DNA from: Mesaphorura yosii
Taxonomy: Eukaryota > Arthropoda > Collembola > Poduromorpha > Tullbergiidae
NCBI GenBank assembly: GCA_009869945.1
Contig: WIXG01000064.1
Span: 1-64,000 of the forward strand
Direction of reading: 5' to 3'
DNA length: 64,000 bases
Below the pieces are notes generated by a model, which was not told where the DNA came from, did not search any database, and was given only the letters and a program-made list of their open reading frames with translations. The translations under genes and the position numbers were made by a program. Shown here one piece after another: positions 42,101 to 53,092 of this stretch (its first letter is position 1; every line of letters begins with the position of its first letter).

Positions 42101-42530
42101 ATGGGAGGAACAATAAAAAAACCATAATTGCTGTGAGTTTATGACAAATCGTGCAAATGGAATTACACTCGCGTCTACAGCCAACCAAAAACCAAAGATG
42201 CTGAACGCTGCGCAGCGTTGACTTTGCTTGAATAATGAACGGTATAAATTCTGAATGCAACGCACGAAAATAAACCACCCACATAAATTACGTCGACAAT
42301 TGTAATTCACACTAGGCTCTCATTGTTGTGCTGCTATTTTAGGCTGAGGTGTGAATTTTTCTTTCAAATGTCGTGATATTTCTTGAACTACATTTTTTTG
42401 TTTGTTCTGCCATGCAAAGAACTGTGCTGTGCTTTTCAGAACAAGGTTCAATTAATTATCTGACGAGATTCATCGTGACGAGATTTCATTAGGGTCTATG
42501 TTTGATTTTCCAAATGAAGTGAACTTGGGT
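39194..42530. other. Gene-poor stretch downstream of TSEN2
   Basis: No supported gene. A 141-codon open frame on minus (41504-41929) and shorter ones have no recognisable features and no splice partners. Confidence 0.45.
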
Positions 42531-42538
42531 ACAAAACC

Positions 42539-42544
42539 TTTATT
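42539..42544 (-). terminator. Candidate poly(A) signal for TSEN2
   Basis: AATAAA on the minus strand about 280 bases past the TSEN2 stop codon. Position and strand fit; actual cleavage here is inferred. Confidence 0.35.
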
Positions 42545-42821
42545 TAAATTCATCAGGTTCTTTCTATCACACCCACAATCCACGATACGATCAACACAGA
42601 ATAGAGATTTTGTGATTTGTTTCTTGAATTGTCATTTGTACGATATCTCAGTCAACTTAATTTGAAAGAACAACGAAATTTAACAATTTGAGCAAGTAAG
42701 TGCAGGGTAGTAGTAAAGTATGGACAGACTTTGGCTGTTGACAGTAAATATTCATGTGTAAGCTAAAGGAATACTTGTTTACAAAAATAACAAAATTGTC
42801 ATCTGTTGAGACTTAATAGGA

Positions 42822-43954
42822 CTATTTCCTAGACGCATGAGACCATCTTTCAATAACTGCTTCTCTGACTTGAATTCCAAAAATACAGCTTGGGGTCGTG
42901 CATTCAGGCACAAAGTCTTTGGGCGGAATGACTTCACACAGCAATGCTTTCTGTTAATTTGAGCAAGCAATTCAAAAGTTACAAATCCGAATTGCAAATT
43001 CGTGATGATTTACTGCATTACCTTGCCGGCTCCTCCTGCAACCCTTTGCCAAGAATAGATTTCAGTCCAACTAGGCTTGGGTCTTGATGGAAGCCCGATT
43101 ATGTGGACAATATACGCCGAATGATCAAATGCTGGACCGAGTTGATACAAAACTATATACCAAGGCGAAATTGATTATCATGGTCGACTGGGTATGAAGC
43201 GTGCCTACTTCTACATGTCAACGTGTCTTACCATAATCTCCTCCGTACTGAAATCCAGCTTTTGGTACCCAATTTTTAGACCGAAAATAATGGTAAACAG
43301 CATAGACAAAAGGAAAGTCTGGGTTCTTCTTAACCAGTTTCTTCCACACAATTTCAAAAGTTAAGCTTTCGCAACTACTTGAGTGTAGGGAAAGACAGCC
43401 CACGCCGAATGTGAGGAAGATTACTTCTTCTGCAAGCAATAGTAACTTTTCTTCCTCATATTTATCTTCCAGATTTAAACAACCATTGCTTGTCACTTCA
43501 GAATATTGCTTTTGTCTTTCTTGTAGCTTTTTATAGTACATTTGCTTTTCAAATGGCACATCGGACATGAATGAAGGCGCTCGATATGTCGTACTGCTTG
43601 TTCCAAATGATCCCTGAAGGGGAAATAAGTGACATTCTTATAATGAGCTGACAGCTGATAAATTAATACTTATGATCAGTTTAGACTTACATTAGTGAAC
43701 AATGTCAGCATGTCTATCTGGTGTGTAACGTAAAATGAGAATTTTTCCTTTCCCGAATCAGAATGCGTCAGTTCTTCCGTTTCATTGTCAACTATCAAAC
43801 TCTGAGGATCCAATTCATCCCCAAATGTGCAGAAACACCGACATATTGTCGGCAATTCTGCTCCTCCCAATCCAAAATTAGGAAATGGCAAGCCGGCATG
43901 GCTGGACCTTCTATATCTTCGTTGCGTTTGGTTTTTTCGCCCAATCGAAGCCAT
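42822..43954 (-). CDS. TSEN2: tRNA-splicing endonuclease catalytic subunit Sen2
   Basis: The catalytic subunit that cuts the 5' splice site of intron-containing pre-tRNAs, as part of the TSEN complex in the nucleus. Exons 43954-43691, 43613-43232, 43152-43022 and 42950-42822, with consistent GT-AG junctions; 301 aa. The C-terminal nuclease domain carries the signature YHYFRSKNWVPKAG. The catalytic triad appears intact: Tyr218 (LYQLGPAFDH), His226 in the same motif and Lys259 just before KALLCEVI, with the human-like 8-residue Tyr-His spacing. EEVIFLTFGVGCLSL matches the conserved helix before it. The N-terminal part has the typical basic start and a GLPFP segment. I start at the ATG at 43954 because its context is good and the upstream frame holds no ATG. 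It is much shorter than the human protein (465 aa), mainly through loss of the charged middle region. It lies just downstream of TFIIE-alpha on the same strand. Confidence 0.92.
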
Positions 43955-44514
43955 CTCGGCAAGCCTATCACAGAGGAATGGATATAGACTATTACCACAA
44001 GCTCCTTCTGTAATCACAGGATCCGCTGCTTTATGACATGACCTCACGACTTCAAGTTTGGCTATGGTTTGACCTACCTTCTGTGCGTGGATTACGAAAG
44101 ACTCCAAGCTGTCTATTCCCAGAATCTAGCCATATCCAAATCGCAAAATATTAATAAAATTTGTTCAGTGGTTCAGCCGTGTCGCGTATCAATCAATCAA
44201 TTAACTGCTCAATACCGTACCAGTAGTACAATGTGCTCCGCGTAAGGAGGGCTTCAAATCAGTCGAAATCGTCCATAGTTTTCAAATCCCGTTCCCGCGT
44301 GTTTATTTCGACAATCCTCCTCTTCTACAACCTGCAACACACAAAATCTTTATTCACTGGTGTTACTTCGGTCTTTAAAATTGAAGTGCTGCATTCGTTA
44401 AAATAATGAAGCCGTGCCGGACCTGTTCTGCAGAAACAGCTGTTTCAGGCATTTTCAGATTATGGTTCTAAATGGTGGAAATCATATTGATTCATAATAT
44501 GGGCTTGAAAGTAT

Positions 44515-44520
44515 TTTATT
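44515..44520 (-). terminator. Candidate poly(A) signal for TFIIE-alpha
   Basis: AATAAA on the minus strand about 165 bases past the TFIIE-alpha stop, in the gap before TSEN2. Use is inferred. Confidence 0.4.
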
Positions 44521-44684
44521 GTTTCTGTTTCATGATTCGACGAAGTACTACAAATATGTAGAAAAGTATGGCCTGTAAAAATGGCTACTATCTTAGGTCG
44601 TAATCTTAGATTTAATCACTACTAGTAAGAAAAAGTCATAATGTACAGATCTTAACCCGTGCAGCGGAACTAGACGAACAACCA

Positions 44685-46418
44685 TCAATCAAACACATTT
44701 GCATAGTAATCTTGGAATTGCTGACTATAAGTTTCTTTCTCCGATGTCGTCATTTTTTCAATGATTTCATCGTTGACCTCCGTAATCGGTATCATCTGTT
44801 TTCCCACTGCCACTAACGGTATGTCATCGTCATCCTCCTCGTCATCAGAATTCATTACTTCCACTGCATAAATTAGAATCAGTTATAAAAGTTTCTTGTT
44901 CAGTTGTTCATGAATTTATTGCGTGTTTTTTCTGGACTTACCTCCATCGATAATGACCGATTTGTTCGGCGTGTTTGAGTTTGATATGTCCAATGAAGCA
45001 AAACCTTTAGCACCATTCTCGAAGTTAAGATCCATGTCAGACTCAGTTCGTTTTGAAGGCTGGGTTTGACTACTTCTTCCTTTCCTTTCATACGCCAGTA
45101 GAACGTTCATAATATCTTCCTTCGAAGTTCTGCTTGTACTTGGTGATGAAGTTAATGAATTGTCCGCATTTGTGTTCCAAGCAGCTTTCGACGACTTTAT
45201 AAACAAACCCAATGAAGTTGAAATTAGTCTATCTAATAGTCGAGTTTGGTAGGCTCGAGTATGTCAATTATGAGACTTACAAATGCCGACGAAGAATCTT
45301 CCCCAATTGTTGATTCAGTCAGCCATACTGGCCGTTCTTTGCGCTCCTCATCAGCCTTCGGCCTTGCCTCGCCAAACTTAATATCAATGCGCGTATCACT
45401 GGTTCCTTGAAGTCTGGTTGCTTCTCCAGACCAAAATCCACCTCTGTCTCTTCCAGATGCGTTACTATTGTCAATACTAAATGGTCCAAAATAAACGGTA
45501 TGTATTAAATTTTTAAGTAAGATCGCGCTTGTACAGGCAATATTGCGTGGTAGGGCAAGAATTTACTTTGGATCATTGCTACTCCTGGGAGGCTCGGGCT
45601 CCAATAATTCTGGAGCCAACTTGAGGCCTTCGGCTTTCGCTAAGAGATCATAAACTACTTGCATTTGTTCATTAAACCTATTTTAGAAGAACCAAGATAA
45701 TGTGTCAATGTTAGATCAGGGGTATAAATGAGGCTAGTAAAATACTAATATCATTCTGACGACATTACCACATTACCTGGCTAATATAAATCGCGAATCG
45801 GTTTTGGGTCCAGCTGATTCATCCTCTTCTACAAGCTGTTTGCAGAAAGTACATCGAAACTGTAAAGTCGAAGGATCAAACAGCTCACCGGCTTCAAGAT
45901 CAGTAAATGTCTTTGTGCAATTGGTGCACTTGAAGGAGGCTCTGTGCGTAGCATCTCGTTCAAGTGTTTCCATTCGTTTTCTTAAATGGTCCAACTTGTA
46001 CTTTATCACGTTTACCAGCGACTTATAATTAATGAAGTAATAATTAACTTTCTGCGCTTTCCCATCTAAACCCGTCTCCATTCTTAATCGAAGTTGTATA
46101 ATTTTTTCGTTTTTCAATGTTGCGAGTCTTGACCTCAACAATTTTAAATCGAACTTCAAAAGATCTTCGAGGTCTTTCTCCTTAATGCCTACACACAAAA
46201 AAGACGAGTTATGTGGTGACTTCGCACAGAATTCGATGGCTAATAATATAATATGCTTTCTACAAGAACTTACATGGGTTTCTAACCAACATGTCCACGA
46301 TGAGTGCATCCTCGACTTGATAGAACCCTTGTGCAATAAGGCGTGCTAGTTGTTTCAGAAAGCTCGGTATTTCTGTTGTAATATTCACATTGTTGTTCGA
46401 TCCTGATGGCTGTGACAT
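44685..46418 (-). CDS. GTF2E1: Transcription initiation factor IIE subunit alpha
   Basis: The large subunit of TFIIE, which joins the RNA polymerase II preinitiation complex, recruits TFIIH and helps open the promoter. Exons 46418-46274, 46188-45777, 45677-45567, 45476-45281, 45194-44942 and 44863-44685; phases agree and give 431 aa, close to the human 439. The N-terminal winged-helix region holds LVRNPC followed by [20 protein letters not shown], the family signature. A four-Cys zinc ribbon follows at Cys136/Cys139 (CTNC) and Cys161/Cys164 (CTFC), with the 24-residue spacing of the human finger. The middle is a Ser-rich linker. The C-terminus has the expected acidic stretch ([10 protein letters not shown]) and a final MTTSEKETY helix. 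It is head-to-head with RABL3, with about 650 bp between the two start codons. Confidence 0.96.
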
Positions 46419-47074
46419 TGTAAAAATTCTTCCACAACCACTACCTGCGAAAAAAGCTGAAATTAGTAGAAGTCAATCAATGACCACCTTTTCCAGGTCG
46501 TGCATTATATTTCTTCACACACAATCTCACTCACAATAAATTACTTAGGGCTTACCTATGGAGTGGTTTCAGATCAGTGAAACCTGTCGCAGCTAAGCTA
46601 AGCCACAGTCGCAGGAAAAGCGCACTAAGTGATTGGGATGGCCTGGTAGTCAAATTCAAAATAGTTAGTACTACCTTCAGCTTAAGCCGGACCGGTTATA
46701 TTTAATCACATAATCACATGTCAAGTACAATGCTTACAATCTTTGATCTTGGGCCCTAATTTCGGCGATAGTATCAGTAATAAATCGCCACGAGTCCCAG
46801 TACAACTAGTCTGTCCACTCACAAAGTGGAATTATCGAAAGTGGTTTCAATTTCCCGAAAGTGTGCGCGGCAAGAGCGAATTGAGACAAATCGTTGGATT
46901 CTCGAGTTCAAGTTTTATTCGCGGAATGTTCACGTCTACGTGTTCTGTGATTATTGTGTCAACTTTTGTTTTGTAGTGCATTCCCACATACATCATGTTC
47001 ATTTAAGTTAATTCGAGTTTATATTTTTCGGAGAGATCCTGACTCCAAGGCGCTGCTGCTTATGAGACTTAAAA
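46419..47074. promoter_or_regulatory. Putative bidirectional promoter, GTF2E1 / RABL3
   Basis: A 656-bp gap separates the divergent start codons of TFIIE-alpha (minus) and RABL3 (plus). It contains no supported gene and must hold both 5' leaders and promoters if the starts are right. I saw no TATA box that I would trust. Shared control is inferred from layout alone. Confidence 0.4.
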
Positions 47075-48010
47075 ATGACAAGCTATGATAAAGTTAAGAT
47101 TGTCGTTGCTGGTGACTCAGGTAAATTAGTAAACTAGGCACTGCTGAATTTAAACTTGAAAGCTTGAGCAATTACTTAGGTCGACTCACCATGTTGGTTC
47201 TCAGGAGTTGGCAAAACATCAGCTGTTCATTTAATCTGCCAGGGACAAGGATTGCAGTCACCAGCGTGGACAGTTGGTTGCTCACTGAATGTTAAATTAC
47301 ATGAGTACAAGGCTGGCACACCACAACAGAAAAATTACTTTATAGACTTCTGGGATATTGGTGGAAGCCTGAATCATGCGAACAGTAGATCAGTATTTTA
47401 TAATGGTGTCAACGGTATCATTCTTGTCCATGATTTGACTAATAGAAAATCAGAGTCAAACTTGGGGAAATGGATTATGGAGATTGTGAATCATGAAAGC
47501 AGTACCTCACGATTTAAGTCGACTTCAGCGTCTCTTTCTGGATCATCAACTTCATTAAACGATACTTTCTCATCATCCGTGGAATTTGATCCAGAGACGT
47601 TTGCCGGCACAAACCACATTCCAATTCTCGTGGTTGCTACAAAATTGGACGCTTACTTAGAAGCGAAGTCCACTCCTGGTCATGGGAGCAGGCGTCAAGA
47701 AATTCCAAGCACAACAACACCCGTAAGACGCAGCGCAATCGCGGAAGAATGTCAAGCAGAAGAAATATACCTGGTACACACTATTATCGTCACTGCAATC
47801 TAATTGCCAAAACCATTCCTAATTTCGAAACTTTAACTCTGTTTTCAGAATTGTATGGACAGCAAGTCCTTAGCACCTGGCTCAACTTCAGCGGTCAAAT
47901 TAAGCAGATTTCTCGATGTAGTGATTGATAGAAGGTTTCATAGAGAGCCAATGGCCTTCTATGACAGAAAGAGGACGAGCCCCAAAGAGCAGAGCGATAG
48001 ATTTTATTAA
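47075..48010 (+). CDS. RABL3: Rab-like protein 3 small GTPase
   Basis: A Ras-superfamily GTPase of the RABL3 family, involved in other species in cell proliferation and Ras-pathway/prenylation control. Exons 47075-47120, 47205-47773 and 47849-48010; phases 1 and 0 agree; 258 aa (human 236). The P-loop GDSGVGKTS is split by intron 1 at residues 13-21. It is followed by the family-specific PAWTVGCSLNVKLHEYKAGTP and a WDIGG switch II (residues 65-69), where typical Rabs have DTAGQ. Then come GVNGIILVHDLTNRKS and the base-recognition TKLD. The C-terminus, with SAVKLSRFLDVVIDRRF and FYDRKR, matches RABL3 and lacks a C-terminal Cys prenylation motif, as in the family. Odd: a roughly 30-residue Ser/Thr-rich insertion follows the SNLGKWIMEIVNHE segment. 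The last exon is overlapped on the other strand by an open frame. Confidence 0.95.
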
Positions 48011-48244
48011 CCAAACGCCGAAGACCAGTAGTCCCTGAGTTCTGATTGGGCTTTTTGACTTGCACCAACAAATGGCGAAATATATCCAAGCCAAAAGTCT
48101 CAGAAGTGGATTTCCAGTGTCATTTACCACTTTGCCTTGGTTAGCATCACGACGGACTTGACCATTTTTGTTACGTCCTTTTTTATAATATGAAGTAAAT
48201 GCGAAATACATCAACCATGTAAAATGATGAAGGTATGAACGCAT
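47900..48244 (-). CDS. Possible small two-helix membrane protein, unrecognised
   Basis: A 114-codon single-exon open frame starting at an ATG with a good context (TTCAACATG). I do not recognise it. The translation has two hydrophobic segments (around HHFTWLMYFAFTSYY, and LLRLLAWIYFAICW continuing to LLVFGVWLIKSIALLF) separated by a basic, polar loop (KKGRNKNGQVRRDANQGK), a plausible small membrane protein topology. Its last third lies antisense to the RABL3 terminal exon, so that part may be only a shadow of RABL3 codons or may be replaced by an unseen splice. Its start is about 240 bp from the divergent gene at 48484. It could equally be chance. Confidence 0.3.
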   Translation of the reverse strand: MRSYLHHFTWLMYFAFTSYYKKGRNKNGQVRRDANQGKVVNDTGNPLLRLLAWIYFAICWCKSKSPIRTQGLLVFGVWLIKSIALLFGARPLSVIEGHWLSMKPSINHYIEKSA

Positions 48245-48483
48245 GTTGAACAAATTAGCATAACAACGGAGCAAGGTTAAGTTTGCGACTGCGTTGTGCT
48301 GCGTGCTTTGTCAAAATTACCAACTTTCTGCGGATACCTTTGTAATGCACAGATCCAGCTCAGTGAATCGAACTGGCAGCAATTTTTCAATGACTTGCTT
48401 ACTTGCTGGGAATATTTTTCTATTGTTGTAACCCCACTGGACCTAGGCCTCGCCTCACAAACGTCATATCCAGTTTTTGTAAA

Positions 48484-51400
48484 ATGTTGGGCATTCCACC
48501 GAAGTTTCTGAGGGTCTGTGGTGGAGAGGAGGAGAGTAGGAAGAAAGATGACAAGGATCATCATCGACCATCAATTCAAAAGAAGCGTCAGAGTCAGGTT
48601 GCAGCAAGACAGCAGCGACATGAAGTGCTTCGGAAAACAAGCAATGGTTCAATCATGGACGCGTATAAAGCGACTCTGCCTGCATATTCCACCAAAATTG
48701 GTCTAATCCTCCTTGCCTCCAACAAGCCAGTTTATGACGACAAGTATTATGAGAATCTTGCGTCGGAGAGAATGATTCAAGAACTCATCGAATATCTTCA
48801 GAATGCGTGGAACGTGCACGTTGAAAGAAAATCTTCACCAATCGACATTACCTTCCGAACAATGGACATGATGCATCATAAAAAAACGGCTGATCATTGG
48901 TTCATAAAAAGGGCAAGGCAGAAAGTTTCAGATTACACCGGATTCTTCAGCAATGTCAGAAAGCCCTACCGAGCATTGGGTACGCCAACATTGGATACGC
49001 CGACCTTGATCTTTGAAAACATGCCGAAAGAACTCAGAATTGATGTAAAGCATACAATACTACGTCACATGAAACAGCAATTGTTGACTTATAATTCACG
49101 TCACGCTCTTGACTCAATTCGTATTTTCAGGGATTGCAATGGTTTCTTGATTTGGAGGAACGGGAAGAAGAAGAAAGGGTTCGCTCACGCACACTTCATC
49201 AATAACGCTATGCGCGATTTTTTAGCCATCCTTCTGACGGTTTCTCTCCAGAGACGAAATGCCCCATTGCAGAAAGCACCGCGTCAGAAAATCAAGCGAA
49301 CAAAATATGGCAGAGGACGTATTCGAAGAGGAATCGGCGAGACTGAAGCTGTCGACAAGTTTGTGCACACTGCACTCACCTTTCAAAGAGGCACGGAATC
49401 TCTATCTTCACAGCAAATCTGGACAATCTGTAGCTTCCTTTCACAGTTCCTTTCTTGTCTGCATTCTAGAAATTCGTGGCACTATGACATTTACCAAACT
49501 GTTGGAAAGGTGGAAACAATCAAAGGATAACGAGGCTGCAAATCGTGGCTCACCCTTCGGTGTCTTTCGTCACCGAGGACAAACGGATTCAATGTCAATA
49601 TTCGCGAGCGGTGGCACTGAAAGCAAGGCGAGTTTGTCCGGAAAAGCTGCTTCTCTACAAAAGCGGAATTCTTCAACGATAGATGACAGGTTGAGTGTTT
49701 CTGGCCGTGTAAAGTCACGAATCCGAAAGTCACCAGTCCGAATTCATGAGTCCGAATGCCCCTGAGTCCAATTTGACACCAGTCCGAAAGTTCGAGAAGT
49801 CGGTTAATTATAAAAGTATGTTAAAGACATAAAGTCAAACCAATTGCAAAGAATCAGTCCCAAATAATGCTAAGAATGCAGGGGTACATGGCCTGCGTAA
49901 AGCCGGTCGCACTGCAGACTCCATGGAAGTTCCTATATCTCTTCGAATTTGACATGCTTGAATAAGTTTTGGGCCAAATGGGACAAGCTCCCACTTGGAG
50001 GCGTCAGGAAAATTTGTTATTTATGGCGGTAACTGCAGCGAGTTCGAAATCGCAGACAATTGCCGGTGCCAGTTTCTCTCCATGTCCTAATTCTTTTATT
50101 GTCAGACTTTCTTATGGTACAACTTTCGGACTCCTGCATTTCGATCCGGACTGGTGACCTTTTCGGAGTCGCGCACTTTCAGACTGGTGCCCAATCGGAC
50201 CCAGGGACATTCGGACTCGTGAATTCGGGCTGGTGACTTTCGGAATCGTGACATAGAACCTTTCTGGCAATTCTGGCTGAAGGACTCTATAGTGAGTAAG
50301 GTTGAAGGCGAGTCGTTATTTTTGCAGAATGTATCAGCACCAGATGCTTCATCTTGAGAAAATGATGGCAGCGATGTATGACATTATCAAGTCCCTGCTG
50401 AACATGAAACCTCGACACGTTCGTTCGCAGGTGCGCGTCTGGTTCCTCCACGATTTGAAGTTACTTAATTTGTTGATACAACATTGGCCTTTAGTACAAA
50501 CTTCCTCCGACTGTGGTGATGTCCTTGAGAGAACACAGTCCAGAAACCAGACTGCGTTCTAAAGTAATTCCGCCGCAACTCATGGACAGGGCAAGAGGGA
50601 AGAATGCAATTCTTTACAGATCCACAATGTATGTCGCAGCGAGCAGGAAGTCTGGTGGCTCCGTATCGATGGCTCCTACTAAGCTTTCCGCAACTGCGTT
50701 AGTTAAAGTTGCTTCACTTTTTGCTCGCAACTAATGAACGTAATCAAGTTGCATGCAGTTTTTTGTCCAGCTTGCTGGAATTTAAATCAAAAGATTTGAT
50801 GCCTGTCCCGTCTAGCGTCAAGCGGAAGAATAAATTGAGGGGAACCGGACACGCCCTTCCCACAAAATTAGAAGAGGAAGACGTGAATGATATTTTGCCT
50901 TTGGACAACATGTGCGATAAAACCGAAAGAAAAGAGAATTTGGATTGGATTCGAAGCGTCCTCAACAGTCCAAGTTACTTGGATGGCAGGTCCCCAGAAC
51001 TAAAATCAGACAAATTGCAGAAAGAGACTCCTGATGATATGGTAAAACATGTTGCAAGAAATGATCACAGGTATCGGTAGAACCCCGAATCTGTTTTTTT
51101 AAAACCAGATTGTTGCAGAAGTACTCTTGCAGGTATAAAGTGCTTTTCGAACGAAAAAATTTGCACACACCGCTAGCACAATGGCACGACGTAAAATTGG
51201 AATCTTCAGATGTGGGTTATATACCACGGTCAATTCCTGACAAATCGTTGGGCGAATTTGCGATGCTGAAATTCGCAGGCAAAAATGAAGACGATTTGTC
51301 TTTCACCACGGCCCGACCGAACCCTGACGATGTGCCCTCTCCGAGATTGCCGAATGCGCGAAGCGTTGAAATAATTGATGCTGATGAACAATCCCGCTTG

Positions 51401-52276
51401 AATTTATTGGCAAAATGCCCTGGAGCCGATGCCGCTGGTCCCCTTCCACTAGACGTTCAACGGCTTTATCATGAAGCTGGCATTAAAACGACTACAAAGG
51501 ACATGTATCGAACTGTAATGAAGATGAAGAGGGCGTTTAATGAATCTGAGAGAAAAGTGTGGTCCTACTATCTGAATGAAATTGAAAAAATCGAGTGGAA
51601 CGCGCTGAAACGCTACAAAACTAAACTCGCTGGTATTGCGTGCATAAGACTCGTTCTCATTACCTCCGTTGCCTCGGCCAAGGTCGTTGATGAGTTTCAA
51701 GTTTGGGTTCTTTTCATTGCAGCAATTGAACCTACCCCAGTATTTGAGTGGTCAATCGCCGCCAAGCGTCAGGCCAAATCGTATCCAGCCTCAGTCATCT
51801 CGGAAGAAAAGCAGGTTGATGAGAACATGCCCAAACGCCCTTCATTATGGTAGGTGAATCCGAAAAATGAGCTTGCTTTAACAAGGTTAGGTTAATTTGC
51901 TTGGATTGTATGCACACTATCAGGTATAAGCAATTGGTGGAGAAATGCAGAGATGTTGGAGCAGTTAAGCATCACGGTTGCAAGGCCATTCTCGTCAAAC
52001 TTCACAAGTACTGTGACGTGAACATAAAAAAAAGACCAAATCTGCTAAATCGGTTCTGCCTATTGGTGCTCTCATTGCCGACGACTGAACTCGGAACGCC
52101 ATTTTTCCAGGAAGCCATTCTGGTAAAAATCTCAACTTGCGTATTTTGTAATGCGAACGCGACATGAATCCAGCTTGTGTTTTTGCTTGTAGTTTCTACT
52201 TGATCGTCTGTTTGGTTCTCCGAAAGAGTTATTTTATCAATGGCTCAGAACACGTGGTCTTCCCTGTCTAATGTAA
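48484..52276 (+). CDS. Unrecognised multi-exon protein, basic and helix-rich
   Basis: I do not recognise the family; resemblance to CCDC60/DUF4698-type proteins is only a guess. Exons I can support: 48484-49044, 49131 to about 49178, about 49254-49689, 50328-50430, 50495 to about 50700, about 50740-51066, 51133-51632, 51723-51849, 51924-52122 and 52193-52276. Phases agree across the last five junctions and across 49689/50328 and 50430/50495; two junctions (near 49178/49254 and 50700/50740) are unresolved. The protein has a charged N-terminus (ESRKKDDKDHHRP, repeated Gln/Arg), a folded-looking region with SNKPVYDDKYYENLASERMI, a very acidic helix (LDLEEREEEER), a Met-rich helix (MYQHQMLHLEKMMAAMYDII), and a C-terminal block with YKQLVEKCRDVGAVKHHGCK and a final LFYQWLRTRGLPCLM. 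No signal peptide or membrane segment. The intron 49690-50327 hosts a fold-back element. It is probably a real gene, since open frame and splice phase agree over several exons. Confidence 0.65.
49714..50252. mobile_element. 539-bp fold-back element in an intron
   Basis: The two ends are imperfect inverted repeats of about 80 bp: the left begins GTCACGAATCCGAAAGTCAC, and the right, read in reverse complement, begins GTCACGATTCCGAAAGTCAC. I estimate roughly 80% identity by eye. The arms are built from a recurrent AGTCCGAA-like unit spaced about 10-20 bases apart. There is no coding capacity and no clear target duplication, so the superfamily is open. The element lies entirely within the inferred intron 49690-50327 of the plus-strand gene. 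Confidence 0.75.
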
Positions 52277-52486
52277 ATTCAACTCCGCATTATGCTGTTT
52301 CCAGCATTGAGGAATGCTATCTAAATTCGCTTGAAAGACTTACCCGAATCTATTTTTAAAACATGCTCTCACATTCGGCAAAATTACAAAGGCAGATTTG
52401 TCGACCCAGACTTACATTTGTAATCTGTATCAGCAATGAATTATTGCAGGCAGTAAATGATAAACGTCGTAAAATGATTCGGTAAC

Positions 52487-52492
52487 TTTATT
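52487..52492 (-). terminator. Candidate poly(A) signal for the tandem UBL gene
   Basis: AATAAA on the minus strand about 600 bases past the UBL gene stop, in the gap between convergent genes. Assignment is inferred. Confidence 0.25.
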
Positions 52493-53092
52493 TGCTAAAA
52501 TAGTTTAATGGCAAAGTCTTTGTTGCAATATAAAATTCTACAATGTTTCGAAAGCCATTCTCACATAAAAGTACAGTGCAGATTGTTACAGCGAACTACT
52601 TACACGAAGGTTAAAAATATTAAAATACTCTCCTGACAAAGTGTTAAGCTTATTCAGTTGAAACTATGCTCGCACCGCCCGTCTCCAGTGCATACTGCAT
52701 ACTAATGCAATACGGCGTAGACTGCTTATCACTAGCTTGAAAGCAAGTACATAATACTCATTGTTGTCAGAACACATTTTCAAGAGTCAAGACAAGCATT
52801 ACAGTGCGACATGGACATTTGCGTGGAATCTTTATGGAATCCACAATTTTCCACCCATAGAACTGTCGCATCAAGACCAAATTCAAATGCATATGCTCAA
52901 ATAACTCAAATCGCGAAAAGCGTGTAATTTTAAAGGCATCAGATTCAGTAGTATTATACAAACGTGTTCAATGGCCAAACACGATAGTCGTGTTAAGTAA
53001 AACGTTAATTTATGACCAACGTATGTATTATGTATTGGCCTTAATGAGAAAAGATGAAGCGAAGTACGATGTAAGGTCTTTCGTGTAAATTA

